In this document: positions 24,845 to 32,221 of the stretch, piece after piece
Position numbering within the stretch: position 1 is the stretch's first letter
How the letters are laid out: every line of letters starts with the position of its first letter
DNA from: Vicinamibacteria bacterium
GTDB lineage: Bacteria; Acidobacteriota; Vicinamibacteria; Fen-336
NCBI GenBank assembly: GCA_016934575.1
Contig: JAFGSN010000121.1
Location: 1-37,308 of the forward strand
Direction: 5' to 3'
DNA: 37,308 nt
Position numbers and translations under genes: made by a program
The notes under the pieces: model-generated
Told to the model about the DNA's origin: nothing
The model's database searches: none
The model's input: only the letters and a program-made list of their open reading frames with translations

Positions 24845-25327
24845 CTATTCCGGCGCTGTCGGCACCGGCACGCTGATCCTCAGCGCTTCGAACATCCATT
24901 TGCCGTCGCGGTTCACCGCGACGGCAAAGACGAGGTGCGGCAACGGTCGAACGACGCTTCCATCCGGAGTCTTGACTCCCGCCAAAGAAGCCGACCCGTC
25001 CATGAACACCACGTCTTTCGCCACCTCGCGCGCGGAATCAACCGCGATCCGGAAGTGAGTCCCTTGCATGTAACCTCTGATCTCGGCCTCGAGCGCATTC
25101 TCGATCTTGGCACGGCCTTCCGCTTTCAATCCTGTCGCCAGCACGAGATCGCCTTCGGCGGTGAATAAACCGGCCATCGCCGCCGCATCGCCTCTCTCCC
25201 ATGCTTTCGAGAACTCGGCGGCCAGCGATCGAACGTCGTTCGGCGTCGCCTCTTCTTGCGCGAAAACCACGCCGGCAAGGGCCGCAACCGCAACTGCGAG
25301 CGCGATCCCGTATCTCGCGTGAGTCAT
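24845..25327 (-). CDS. secreted SnoaL-like/DUF4440-type protein
   Basis: 160 residues. The start MTHARYGIALAVAV is supported by AAGGAGGAG upstream; the track start is 21 codons earlier. The signal peptide ends near VVFA-QEE. The mature part is a single NTF2/SnoaL-like domain: VRSLAAEFSKAWERGDAAAM, AGLFTAEGDLVLATGLKAEG, RAKIENALEAEI and DVVFMDGSASLAGVKTPDGS, with the ending DGKWMFEALRISVP. This is the pattern of SgcJ/EcaC and DUF4440 proteins, found as small-molecule enzymes or binding domains. It is probably periplasmic; the ligand is unknown. It is divergent from the DAHP-synthase gene. Confidence 0.8.
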   Translation of the reverse strand: MTHARYGIALAVAVAALAGVVFAQEEATPNDVRSLAAEFSKAWERGDAAAMAGLFTAEGDLVLATGLKAEGRAKIENALEAEIRGYMQGTHFRIAVDSAREVAKDVVFMDGSASLAGVKTPDGSVVRPLPHLVFAVAVNRDGKWMFEALRISVPVPTAPE

Positions 25328-25398
25328 CTCTCTCCTCCTTAACGTCTCTTTCGACCTTCCTTCGATATCAGAATGCATCTCTCCCGACAAGCCCCGTT

Positions 25399-25428
25399 TT
25401 GACTCGAGGCCGTCATTCCCTGTATTTT
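25399..25428 (+). promoter_or_regulatory. candidate promoter of the DAHP-synthase-like gene
   Basis: TTGACT (25399-25404), 18-bp spacer, TATTTT (25423-25428), 5/6 and 4/6 matches. It gives a leader of roughly 20 nt before the ATG at 25454. Confidence 0.5.
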
Positions 25429-25453
25429 ATTCGAGTGCAACGAGGTTAATCGA

Positions 25454-26572
25454 ATGATCATTGTCATGAAGGCCGACCTGCCCGAGGATTCAACCGATCT
25501 GCGTCGTGTCATCACGTTATCGGAAAGCTTTCCAGGCATCAACACACGAATCCACCGCATCCAAGGCGCGACGCGCTCTCTCACGGAGATTTACCTGCTC
25601 GGACCAACGCATGCCGTTCCCTCGGCCCCGTTCGAGGAGTTCGATTGCGTCGAGAAGGTCGTGCGCATCACCCAGAAGTTCCGCGCCATCGGCCGGCATG
25701 ACGCCGCGCTCGAGCCGGTCGGTTTCGAATATAACGGCGTGGACATCTCCCAGGATACGCTCCATCTCTTCGCCGGCTTGTGCGCCGTCGACACGCGCGA
25801 GCACGTCGAGGCCACGTTCGCCGCCCTCAAGCAGCTCGGAATCGTCACCACGCGCGCAGGCGCATACAAACCGCGCACGAGCCCCTATGATTTTCAAGGA
25901 CTCGGCGCGTCGTGCCTGCCCTACGTTTTCGAGCTGGCCGGCAAGTACGGCATCCGGATCATCGCGATGGAAATCACGCACGAGAGCCATCTTGACGAGA
26001 TCCGTGAAGGGCTCGACAGGACCGGCCGTCCCACCGGAGTCATGCTGCAAATCGGCACGCGTAATGCGCAGAATTACGAGCTGCTCAAGCTCGTGGGACA
26101 ACAGACCGAGTTTCCGGTGCTTTACAAGCGAGGCATGGGCATCACCCTGGAAGAGTCTCTCAACGCCTGCGAGTACATCGCCTCGGGCGGGAACCGCCGC
26201 ATTGTCTTCTGCCTGCGCGGCATGAAGACGAATCTCGGCGATCCTCACCGCAATTTCGTCGATTTCGCTCACGTTCCCGTCGTCAAACGACTTACTCGTC
26301 TTCCGGTGTGCGTGGATCCTTCTCATTCCGTGGGCCGCAAGGCCATCGCGCCGGACGGATTGCTCGACGTGTTCCACGTCACGGCCCAGGGCGTCATCAC
26401 CGGAGCCAACATGATACTGGTGGATATTCATCCACACCCCGAGTCGGCGTTGTGCGACGGTCCCCAGGCCCTCCTGCTCGAAGAGCTGCCGGCCTTCATC
26501 GCCGACATCGCCATCGTGCGCGAAGCGTATGAGAAGCGTCGCGCCCTCGCCCGCTCGTCGCTAGGCGCCTGA
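25454..26572 (+). CDS. divergent 3-deoxy-7-phosphoheptulonate (DAHP) synthase family protein
   Basis: 372 residues in the layout of type I-beta DAHP synthases, the first step of the shikimate pathway (PEP plus erythrose-4-phosphate). An N-terminal ferredoxin/ACT-like domain (MIIVMKADLPEDSTDLRRVI ... VEKVVRITQKF) precedes a TIM barrel. Matching motifs are GAYKPRTSPYDFQGLG, LQIGTRNAQNYELLK, VLYKRGMGITLEESLNACEY, VDPSHSVGRK (metal His), HPHPESALCDGPQAL (metal Glu and Asp). Differences from the usual family: GPCSVE is GLCAVD, RGGAFKPR is RAGAYKPR, and CERG is CLRG. GAGG lies 7 nt before the ATG. It may be an ordinary but distant DAHP synthase, or a relative using another aldose phosphate. No other shikimate gene is in the window. 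Confidence 0.82.
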   Translation: MIIVMKADLPEDSTDLRRVITLSESFPGINTRIHRIQGATRSLTEIYLLGPTHAVPSAPFEEFDCVEKVVRITQKFRAIGRHDAALEPVGFEYNGVDISQDTLHLFAGLCAVDTREHVEATFAALKQLGIVTTRAGAYKPRTSPYDFQGLGASCLPYVFELAGKYGIRIIAMEITHESHLDEIREGLDRTGRPTGVMLQIGTRNAQNYELLKLVGQQTEFPVLYKRGMGITLEESLNACEYIASGGNRRIVFCLRGMKTNLGDPHRNFVDFAHVPVVKRLTRLPVCVDPSHSVGRKAIAPDGLLDVFHVTAQGVITGANMILVDIHPHPESALCDGPQALLLEELPAFIADIAIVREAYEKRRALARSSLGA

Positions 26573-26659
26573 TCTCGTCGCCACAGCCTGGCAACGCTTT
26601 CGCGTGCCGAACGTCCGCACGCCTCCAGGCCATGATGTGATAACCTCTTGTCATCGATC

Positions 26660-28015
26660 ATGAGGTTGGGATACCCAGGGTTTCGTCGTTCGGGAATGGT
26701 CGGGGTCGCGGCTGTCTTCCGTTTCGCCGTTCTCAGCGCGACGCTTCTTGCGTTGAACGGCGTGGACACCGTTCTGGCGCAAAGCGCGGACGATCCGCGC
26801 CTGGGGCAGGACGAGTTCGATTTGCAGGGTCGATCGAGCATCGTTCTCGGTGCGGGCGCGCGCGGCCTGGGCATGGGCGGCGCGTTCCTCGCGCGCGCCG
26901 ATGACGCCACCGCGGCTTCCTGGAATCCCGCGGGGTTGAGCTACCTGCTTCTGCCCGAGGTTTCGATCGTCGGCGCTCACAACGGATTCGACACCAGCAG
27001 CCTCTTCGAGAAAAGCCGTTCCCGGGGAACCTTGCTGGACTTCGCCGCCGTGGCTTTTCCTTTCAGAGTGCAAGGCGTGACCGGCTCGGTTCAGATCGGC
27101 TATCAGCGCGTGATCCCCTTCAGCGAGACGCGCACGATCACACGCCAGCGCGGCGAGACGAAGCTCGAAGCGCAAGGCGGTTTTGACGTTCTGGCTTTCG
27201 CCACGGGTTGGCGCCTCTCGCGTCGATTGCGAGTCGGCGTGGCTCTCAATCGCTGGACGAACGGCTTCTACCAGAGCCTCGATCGTCCGCTGACGGACTT
27301 CAAGCACTCGCGACAGCAGGTGGATTTCTCGTTGCGAGGATTCAACACACATGTCGGTCTGATCGTGTCCCCGATCGACAACCTGAATCTCGGCGCCGTC
27401 GGCAAGACGCGTTTCAGCGGCGACGTTCGCCTCCGCAAGCAACGACAAGACTCATACGGCATGCCGGGCGATCCAAGCCAGTCAACGAGCAACGCCATCG
27501 ATAACGGGGACATCCGCATCGACTTGCCTGCCGCTTGGGGCGTCGGCGTTTCATGGCGCGCTCGCAACTCGCTCACGATTTCCTCCGACTATACGCGCAC
27601 ATACTGGTCCAAAGCCTGGATCCGCAACTTCGTCACGCTCGAATCCACGTTGCCCGGATATCCGCCGCCGCCGCCCGCGCTTTACGAAAAGCTGCCCTAC
27701 CCGTTGCTCGACTCTTCTCAATCGGACACCGAACAACTGCGGTTCGGCGTTGAGTACGTCATCGTCAGCCCTCGCTTTCAGATTCCCCTGCGCGCCGGAT
27801 ATATCAGCGATCGCCAGATTTTCCTGTCGCGAGGCAAGGCGCCGCGCTTCAACGGCTATACGGCCGGCACGGGCTTTATTCTCGGCCCAGTCGCCATTGA
27901 CGCGGCTTTTCTCTACGAACGCGGAAGCATCACCGACGAGTCGTCCGTTCAAATCACCCAAACAACGCGGCGTCTCATCTTTTCGCTCATTTACCGCCAT
28001 ACCGCCTGCCCTTGA
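26660..28015 (+). CDS. FadL/OmpP1-like outer membrane protein
   Basis: About 451 residues. A signal peptide ends near DTVLA-QS, then SSIVLGAGARGLGMGGAFLA with RADDATAASWNPAGLSYLL, the N-terminal hatch motif typical of FadL/UPF0164-type porins (NPAGLS). Many alternating amphipathic strands follow, e.g. NLNLGAVGKTRFSGDVRL and GVGVSWRARNSLTISSDYTR, with FGVEYVIVSPRFQIPLRAGY near the end. The family imports hydrophobic compounds such as fatty acids or aromatics. The C-terminus (IYRHTACP) lacks the usual terminal aromatic. The start is uncertain: ATG 26660 is taken, TTG 26648 and ATG 26696 are alternatives, and none has a strong Shine-Dalgarno. Confidence 0.8.
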   Translation: MRLGYPGFRRSGMVGVAAVFRFAVLSATLLALNGVDTVLAQSADDPRLGQDEFDLQGRSSIVLGAGARGLGMGGAFLARADDATAASWNPAGLSYLLLPEVSIVGAHNGFDTSSLFEKSRSRGTLLDFAAVAFPFRVQGVTGSVQIGYQRVIPFSETRTITRQRGETKLEAQGGFDVLAFATGWRLSRRLRVGVALNRWTNGFYQSLDRPLTDFKHSRQQVDFSLRGFNTHVGLIVSPIDNLNLGAVGKTRFSGDVRLRKQRQDSYGMPGDPSQSTSNAIDNGDIRIDLPAAWGVGVSWRARNSLTISSDYTRTYWSKAWIRNFVTLESTLPGYPPPPPALYEKLPYPLLDSSQSDTEQLRFGVEYVIVSPRFQIPLRAGYISDRQIFLSRGKAPRFNGYTAGTGFILGPVAIDAAFLYERGSITDESSVQITQTTRRLIFSLIYRHTACP

Positions 28016-28230
28016 ACCGGTCTTACGACATGCGGTCGCAAGAATCAAGGCTTTATCCTTTGCAAGCGACGGCACCCATCAACACGTCGCCGTGATCGAG
28101 TGGAATCGCACGCCCAAATGCTCGCCCCAACGACTCTTGCGCTTGACCCGAGCGCCGCCTCCACGATACTCTTCGCCGGCGTCTGAAACGCCGTTGCTTG
28201 TCTGAAGCATTTATACTTCAAAGAGGTGCG

Positions 28231-29682
28231 ATGATTCCCGTAAGCCGTAATCCCGAACGCGTCTGGGACGGCGTGTCGCTGTCCACGACGCTGGGTCTCG
28301 TGCTTGTAGCCGCCGGTTGCGCGAGCGACGTCACCGGACCGGGCGAGCCTCTGGATCGTAAACCCAACCTGATCCTGATACAGCTCGACGACCTTGACTT
28401 TCGAACCTACGAATCGATGCCGCGCCAACGACTGCTGCTCTCGGCGCAGGGCACGACCTTCAGCAACGCGATCGTCACCCGTCCGTTGTCCTGTCCCTCG
28501 CGCGCATCGGTCCTGACGGGTCTTTATGCACACAATCATGGCGTTCTCACAAACAGTCCTCCGCGCGGGGGATTCGAGGTTTTTCGTGACCTTGGTCACG
28601 AGATGACGACTGTCGCGACCTGGTTGCAGGCTGAAGGCTATCGAACGACGCTCCTAGGCAAGTACCTGAACCGCTATCCGGCCGGCGACGACACGTATGT
28701 CCCGCCGGGTTGGGACGAGTGGCATTCGCTCATGTTCGACCGAGCAAGCGAGTACGTGAGCTACTTCATGAACGAAAACGGACAGGTCGTGCCCTATGGC
28801 ATGGATCCGGAATCATACGAGACTGACGTGCTCGCGCACAAGACGGTCGATTTCATCGCCCGGCATTCAGGCGCCGACGCGCCGCCGTTTTTCATTCACC
28901 TGAACCCCTCGGCGCCTCACTCTCCGGCCGTGCCGGCGCCGAGGCACTCCGACGCCTTCCCGGGCGTCGGAGCGCCACGCACGCCGTCTTTCAACGAGGC
29001 CGATACCAGCGATAAACCGCAGTGGCTTCAAGCGATTCCGCCGCTGTCTTCGGAAGAAACCGACGAGATCGACGAGCTGACGCGCCGGCGTTACCAGGCG
29101 CTCCTCGCGGTCGAGGACATGACCCAGCAAATCCTCGAGGCGCTCGTGGCTGCGGGCAAACTGGACGACACCTACATCTTCTTTACGTCGGACAACGGCG
29201 TTTTCTCCGGGCAGCATCGCTTGCCGGGAGGCAAGAACGCCCCTTACGAAGAGGCCATTCGCGTTCCGCTCGTCGTTCGAGGTCCACGCGTTCACGCGGG
29301 AAGAATCGATGAAGCCGTCGTGGGCAACATCGATCTGGCGCCAACACTCGTTGAACTTGCTGGCGGCACGCCTTCCACGACGGTCGACGGACGCTCACTG
29401 GCCGCCCTGCTCAGGGGAGAGCGACCGGCGGATTGGCGCTCCGAGATCTTGATCGAAAGCGCCGCGGGCGGCTCGCCTTACCCGCTGCCGGCTTACGCCG
29501 GCTTACGAAGCGCCGCTCACACCTATGTCGAGTATTACAGCGGAGAAATCGAGCTGTACGATCTCTTCAAGGATCCCGATCAGCTCGTAAATATCGCGAA
29601 CACCGCCGATCCGGCTCTTCTGTCTCGGCTCGCGGCCCGGCTGGATGCTCTGCGGGACTGTCAAGGCCTGAGCTGCCGGTAG
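28231..29682 (+). CDS. Cys-type sulfatase lipoprotein (arylsulfatase family)
   Basis: 483 residues. The start MIPVSRNPER is supported by AGAGGTG upstream; the track start is 11 codons earlier. Lipobox LVAAGC, lipid Cys at about 30. The sulfatase core is complete: LIQLDDLD (metal Asp pair), the formylglycine signature CPSRASVLTGLYAHNHGV (Cys about 88), GKYLNRYP (active-site Lys), HLNPSAPHSP and TSDNGVFSGQHRLPGGKNAP (metal Asp-Asn, Lys). It should remove sulfate esters from carbohydrates or aryl compounds once an FGE or anSME enzyme converts the Cys; no such enzyme is in the window. Resembles N-acetylglucosamine-6-sulfatase/arylsulfatase types. It ends 12 bp from the convergent methyltransferase gene. 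Confidence 0.9.
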   Translation: MIPVSRNPERVWDGVSLSTTLGLVLVAAGCASDVTGPGEPLDRKPNLILIQLDDLDFRTYESMPRQRLLLSAQGTTFSNAIVTRPLSCPSRASVLTGLYAHNHGVLTNSPPRGGFEVFRDLGHEMTTVATWLQAEGYRTTLLGKYLNRYPAGDDTYVPPGWDEWHSLMFDRASEYVSYFMNENGQVVPYGMDPESYETDVLAHKTVDFIARHSGADAPPFFIHLNPSAPHSPAVPAPRHSDAFPGVGAPRTPSFNEADTSDKPQWLQAIPPLSSEETDEIDELTRRRYQALLAVEDMTQQILEALVAAGKLDDTYIFFTSDNGVFSGQHRLPGGKNAPYEEAIRVPLVVRGPRVHAGRIDEAVVGNIDLAPTLVELAGGTPSTTVDGRSLAALLRGERPADWRSEILIESAAGGSPYPLPAYAGLRSAAHTYVEYYSGEIELYDLFKDPDQLVNIANTADPALLSRLAARLDALRDCQGLSCR

Positions 29683-29694
29683 TCTTGATACGCT

Positions 29695-30366
29695 CTATCC
29701 GGCCATTTCTCCAGGTGAAAACTGGTCTTCGGCATCTCCCTTGAGCACTTCGAGCTCGAAGAAGATCTCTTTGCCGCGCACGATCGCATTGAGATAGTGC
29801 TCCCAGAACTGCCGGAGGAATCTCAGGGCCTGACACTTGTGGTCGAGATTCACCAGCCATTCCAAGCCAAGCCATCTCCACAGGTTGAGGAGCGTCACAC
29901 GCACCGAACGAAGGCGGTAGCGAACGTCCGCGGAAAACGGATAGGGCGCTTGTGAGTCCGTCAGGCTCCGAAAGGAGTAGCTGTTCAGGCAGTTCCGATG
30001 CGTGAGATCGGTGGCCCAATCCGGATTTGTCCAATGCGGCACGACAAGTCGTACGATCCCTCCGTCGCGCGTGATCCGGTGCAGCTCGGCCATGATGCTG
30101 AGCGGGTCGCGCACGTGCTCCATGACATGGACGCCGAAAACCTCGTCGAACGTGTCCGTCGAGAAAGGATAAGGAATATCGTCGAGATCTTGAATGATAT
30201 CGGCGCCCGAACGTGGATCAATATCCATGCCGATGGCGCCGGGGGTCTTGCTCCCGCCGCATCCGATGTCCAGAATGCGTCGTTGTTGCGAGCTGAGAAG
30301 ACGCGCCACGTCGATGCGCTCGACGGTCGCCCTGAACATGACGCTTTTTGGCGTTGGTGGACTCAA
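29695..30366 (-). CDS. SAM-dependent methyltransferase (Methyltransf_11 type)
   Basis: 223 residues. SAM-binding loop LDIGCGGSKTPGAIGMDIDP, the acidic second motif ADIIQDLDDIPYPFSTDTFD, and FGVHVMEHVRDPLSIMAELH before TRDGGIVRLVVPHW are all standard. This subgroup, with GGSKTPGAIGMD, often occurs near polysaccharide or lipid modification genes. The TTG start at 30366 is supported by GGAGG 6 nt upstream; the first ATG, nine codons in, has none. It is last in a minus-strand run, 78 bp after the Mut7-C gene. Substrate unknown. Confidence 0.85.
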   Translation of the reverse strand: MSPPTPKSVMFRATVERIDVARLLSSQQRRILDIGCGGSKTPGAIGMDIDPRSGADIIQDLDDIPYPFSTDTFDEVFGVHVMEHVRDPLSIMAELHRITRDGGIVRLVVPHWTNPDWATDLTHRNCLNSYSFRSLTDSQAPYPFSADVRYRLRSVRVTLLNLWRWLGLEWLVNLDHKCQALRFLRQFWEHYLNAIVRGKEIFFELEVLKGDAEDQFSPGEMAG

Positions 30367-30444
30367 TCTGGGCCTCCAAACGATGGCCTCTTCCGTAACG
30401 ACGTGACGCTACACTTTCGTGGACCGCTCGTCAAATAGAGGAAG

Positions 30445-31197
30445 TCACTCATTCTGTATACGGTCCAATTGCGCGCGGATTTTCTCCCAGTGCGTGCCTT
30501 CCCAGTACAAGCGTCCGCATGCCCGGCAGAGCTGATAAGCGTCTTTCCATCGAGCGGTGCGCGGCGGAATGCGCGCGGCCACCGAATTCTTTTCGACAAA
30601 GACGATCTCTCCTCCGCAAACCATGCAACGCGGCCGTCGAATGGTCAGCGAGAGCTCCCGCATGATCCACGCGGCTTGTTCTATCCGCCGTAGATTCGAA
30701 GGAACCCAGAGCACGCGGACGGCGCTCGAGCGCATGTCGGGGCGATCGAGAAAACGGCTATTCGTCGTGATCAGAATCGGCGACTCGCCGCCGGAGATCG
30801 GCGGCGCCGCATCGACCGCGGCGCCGCCCGGCTTCCATTCCGCGTCATACCCCGCGGCGCGAAGCCAGCGACAAAGCCCGCCCAGGCTGCCGTCGCCCAC
30901 GAAACGGGGCGCGCTCGAACAGCAGCCGCTCTTCCAACCGCGGGCGGACCTGAGGTCGCCCGCGCCCGACCGTTTCAGACGCCGCCTGACGCAAGTCCGG
31001 ACACGTTCATGCAACTCGTGAAGCACGTCCGGCAGAGGACGCCGCTCGCATCGACTCCGGCGCTGCGCCGCTTTCATCAAACGCGCCAGCAGCGAATCTA
31101 CCGGACGACGCGCGGCCAGCGAGAGAAGCGAGCGTAGGGCGAATCGATGGCCCGCCTGTAATCGCTCGATCATCGCGCCAGGCGGTCCTTGGCGCAT
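30445..31197 (-). CDS. Mut7-C RNAse/PIN-like domain protein with zinc ribbon
   Basis: 250 residues from the ATG at 31197 (GGGGA 4 nt upstream); the longest ORF runs 66 codons further back through a repeat and is not credible there. The C-terminal half carries the Mut7-C pattern: FVGDGSLGGLCRWLRAAGYD, ILITTNSRFLDRPDM and VLWVPSNLRRIEQAAWI. A four-cysteine ribbon (CMVCGG ... CRACGRLYWEGTHWEKI) closes the protein. Mut7-C domains resemble PIN nucleases and are proposed RNases. The first ~95 residues are Arg-rich and unrecognised, so the true start could be further in. It follows yraN by about 85 bp. Confidence 0.78.
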   Translation of the reverse strand: MRQGPPGAMIERLQAGHRFALRSLLSLAARRPVDSLLARLMKAAQRRSRCERRPLPDVLHELHERVRTCVRRRLKRSGAGDLRSARGWKSGCCSSAPRFVGDGSLGGLCRWLRAAGYDAEWKPGGAAVDAAPPISGGESPILITTNSRFLDRPDMRSSAVRVLWVPSNLRRIEQAAWIMRELSLTIRRPRCMVCGGEIVFVEKNSVAARIPPRTARWKDAYQLCRACGRLYWEGTHWEKIRAQLDRIQNE

Positions 31198-31228
31198 GAT
31201 TTCCCCAATACGCAGTCCCGTCTCGTCC

Positions 31229-31260
31229 CTTTTGCGCCTCTGCGCTTTCGCGTCTCTGCG
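31229..31260. repeat. tandem pair of 16-bp 'CTCTGCG' repeats
   Basis: Plus strand CTTTTGCGCCTCTGCG followed directly by CTTTCGCGTCTCTGCG, identical at 14 of 16 positions. On the minus strand the longest ORF reads through it as RRDAKAQRRKRD, a translation that, from memory, turns up as a spurious N-terminus in many unrelated bacterial genomes. It looks like a dispersed intergenic repeat. It separates yraN from the Mut7-C gene. Confidence 0.55.
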
Positions 31261-31282
31261 TTCGCCCCCATACGTAGCGTTC

Positions 31283-31678
31283 TCACAAGCCGCGATCGTC
31301 GAAGGCGTTTTCCTCGTGCCGAACTCGCGGAGCGCCCGTTCGCGTCCATTCGACGGCAATGACGTCGAATCGCAGCGCCTCGTCCGACAGGCCATGCGCG
31401 GCGGCGAAGGCCCGCGACGCGCGAATGATGCGCCGACGCTTCTCCATCGTCAGGGTCTCGACCGCCCTGCCATGCCTCGAGTCGCGACGTTCCTTGACTT
31501 CGACGAAAACCGTTCGTTCCGTTTTACGCGCGACGACGTCGATTTCACCGCCGTTATAGCGAACATTCCGCGCGATGATCTCGTATCCCCGCGCCCTGAG
31601 ATGCCAGCACGCGATGCGCTCGCCGACGTTTCCGGATCTGCGCCAGCGCCGGAGTCGTTCTGCCAGCGTGCGGACCAT
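31283..31678 (-). CDS. yraN: YraN/UPF0102 family nuclease-fold protein
   Basis: 131 residues from ATG 31678 (MVRTLAERLRRW), close to the family length of about 120-130. ATG 31705 is an alternative; neither has a strong ribosome binding site. The family motifs are present: GNVGERIACWHLRARGYEII, ARNVRYNGGEIDVVARK and VFVEVKERRDSRHG, forming the GEID...VEVK metal-dependent nuclease-like core. UPF0102 proteins are conserved near rnhB in many bacteria and have an Endonuclease/Holliday-junction-resolvase-like fold. Here rnhB is absent, and ribF lies upstream across a 0.5-kb gap. Confidence 0.85.
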   Translation of the reverse strand: MVRTLAERLRRWRRSGNVGERIACWHLRARGYEIIARNVRYNGGEIDVVARKTERTVFVEVKERRDSRHGRAVETLTMEKRRRIIRASRAFAAAHGLSDEALRFDVIAVEWTRTGAPRVRHEENAFDDRGL

Positions 31679-31705
31679 GTTCCGCGGCGCCACAGCCCAA
31701 CGCAT

Positions 31706-32221
31706 CACGATCCGCGCCGCTCCCGTTGAATCGCCCCTTCGCGATCCGGCGCGGCGGACGTCCTCACCTTCGCGAACTCGTCTTTCCCGCATTTCGCTGA
31801 TATGCACGGCTCCGTTTCATGCGCGCCTGCCGGCGCGGTTCGCTTGGCCGTTTTGCGCGCGGGACGTCTGGAGCCAAGATCTCGGCTTTCATTTCATGGT
31901 CGCTTTCGAGAAATCGCAGATGAATGGCCCGGCATCCTCGTCGGCGAACGCCGGTGATGACGCGACGCGCCTCCCGCCTGGTCGCTTCGGCGAGATCCCG
32001 CGAGGCCCGGGTTTTCAACCCCGCGGCTTTCGCCGCTTTCTCGGCCGTCTCATACGCCAGATCAAGCCAGGAAAGCCGGCATGGGATCGCAAGACATAAG
32101 CATGGAACGTCCGCGGCAGAGCGCCCTACCGCGGCGAGCTTGCCATGTCGCGCATTGGATCTCTTCGCGGTTCTTTGCATCGACGAAGCGCCTCGTCAAC
32201 AGTGGCGATATAGCGCGGACG
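31706..32221 (-). other. non-coding or weakly coding gap between ribF and yraN
   Basis: About 0.5 kb. ORF 31764-32180 (minus, 138 codons) crosses it and has moderate coding bias in the middle (ETAEKAAKAAGLKTRASRDL). That stretch contains the hairpin at 31998-32026, its ends are Arg/Ser-rich, and it has no clear start signal or family. I treat it as unlikely to be a gene. Confidence 0.4.
31998..32026. repeat. bulged stem-loop, REP-like
   Basis: CCGCG (31998-32002) pairs with CGCGG (32022-32026); inside it GGGTT-ttc-AACCC forms a tight hairpin, with a 6-nt bulge on one side. The form GCGGGGTTGAAAACCC resembles small intergenic palindromes scattered through many GC-rich genomes. Confidence 0.4.

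Noticed and set aside
25517-26437. Minus-strand ORF of 306 codons
   Set aside because: Antisense shadow of the DAHP-synthase-like gene.
28203-28220. TGAAG...CTTCA inverted repeat near the sulfatase ribosome binding site
   Set aside because: Five-base arms with an AT-rich loop; too weak to call a regulatory element.
31764-32180. Minus-strand ORF of 138 codons between ribF and yraN
   Set aside because: Middle has some codon bias, but it spans a repeat-like hairpin, has Arg/Ser-rich ends, no start signal and no family.
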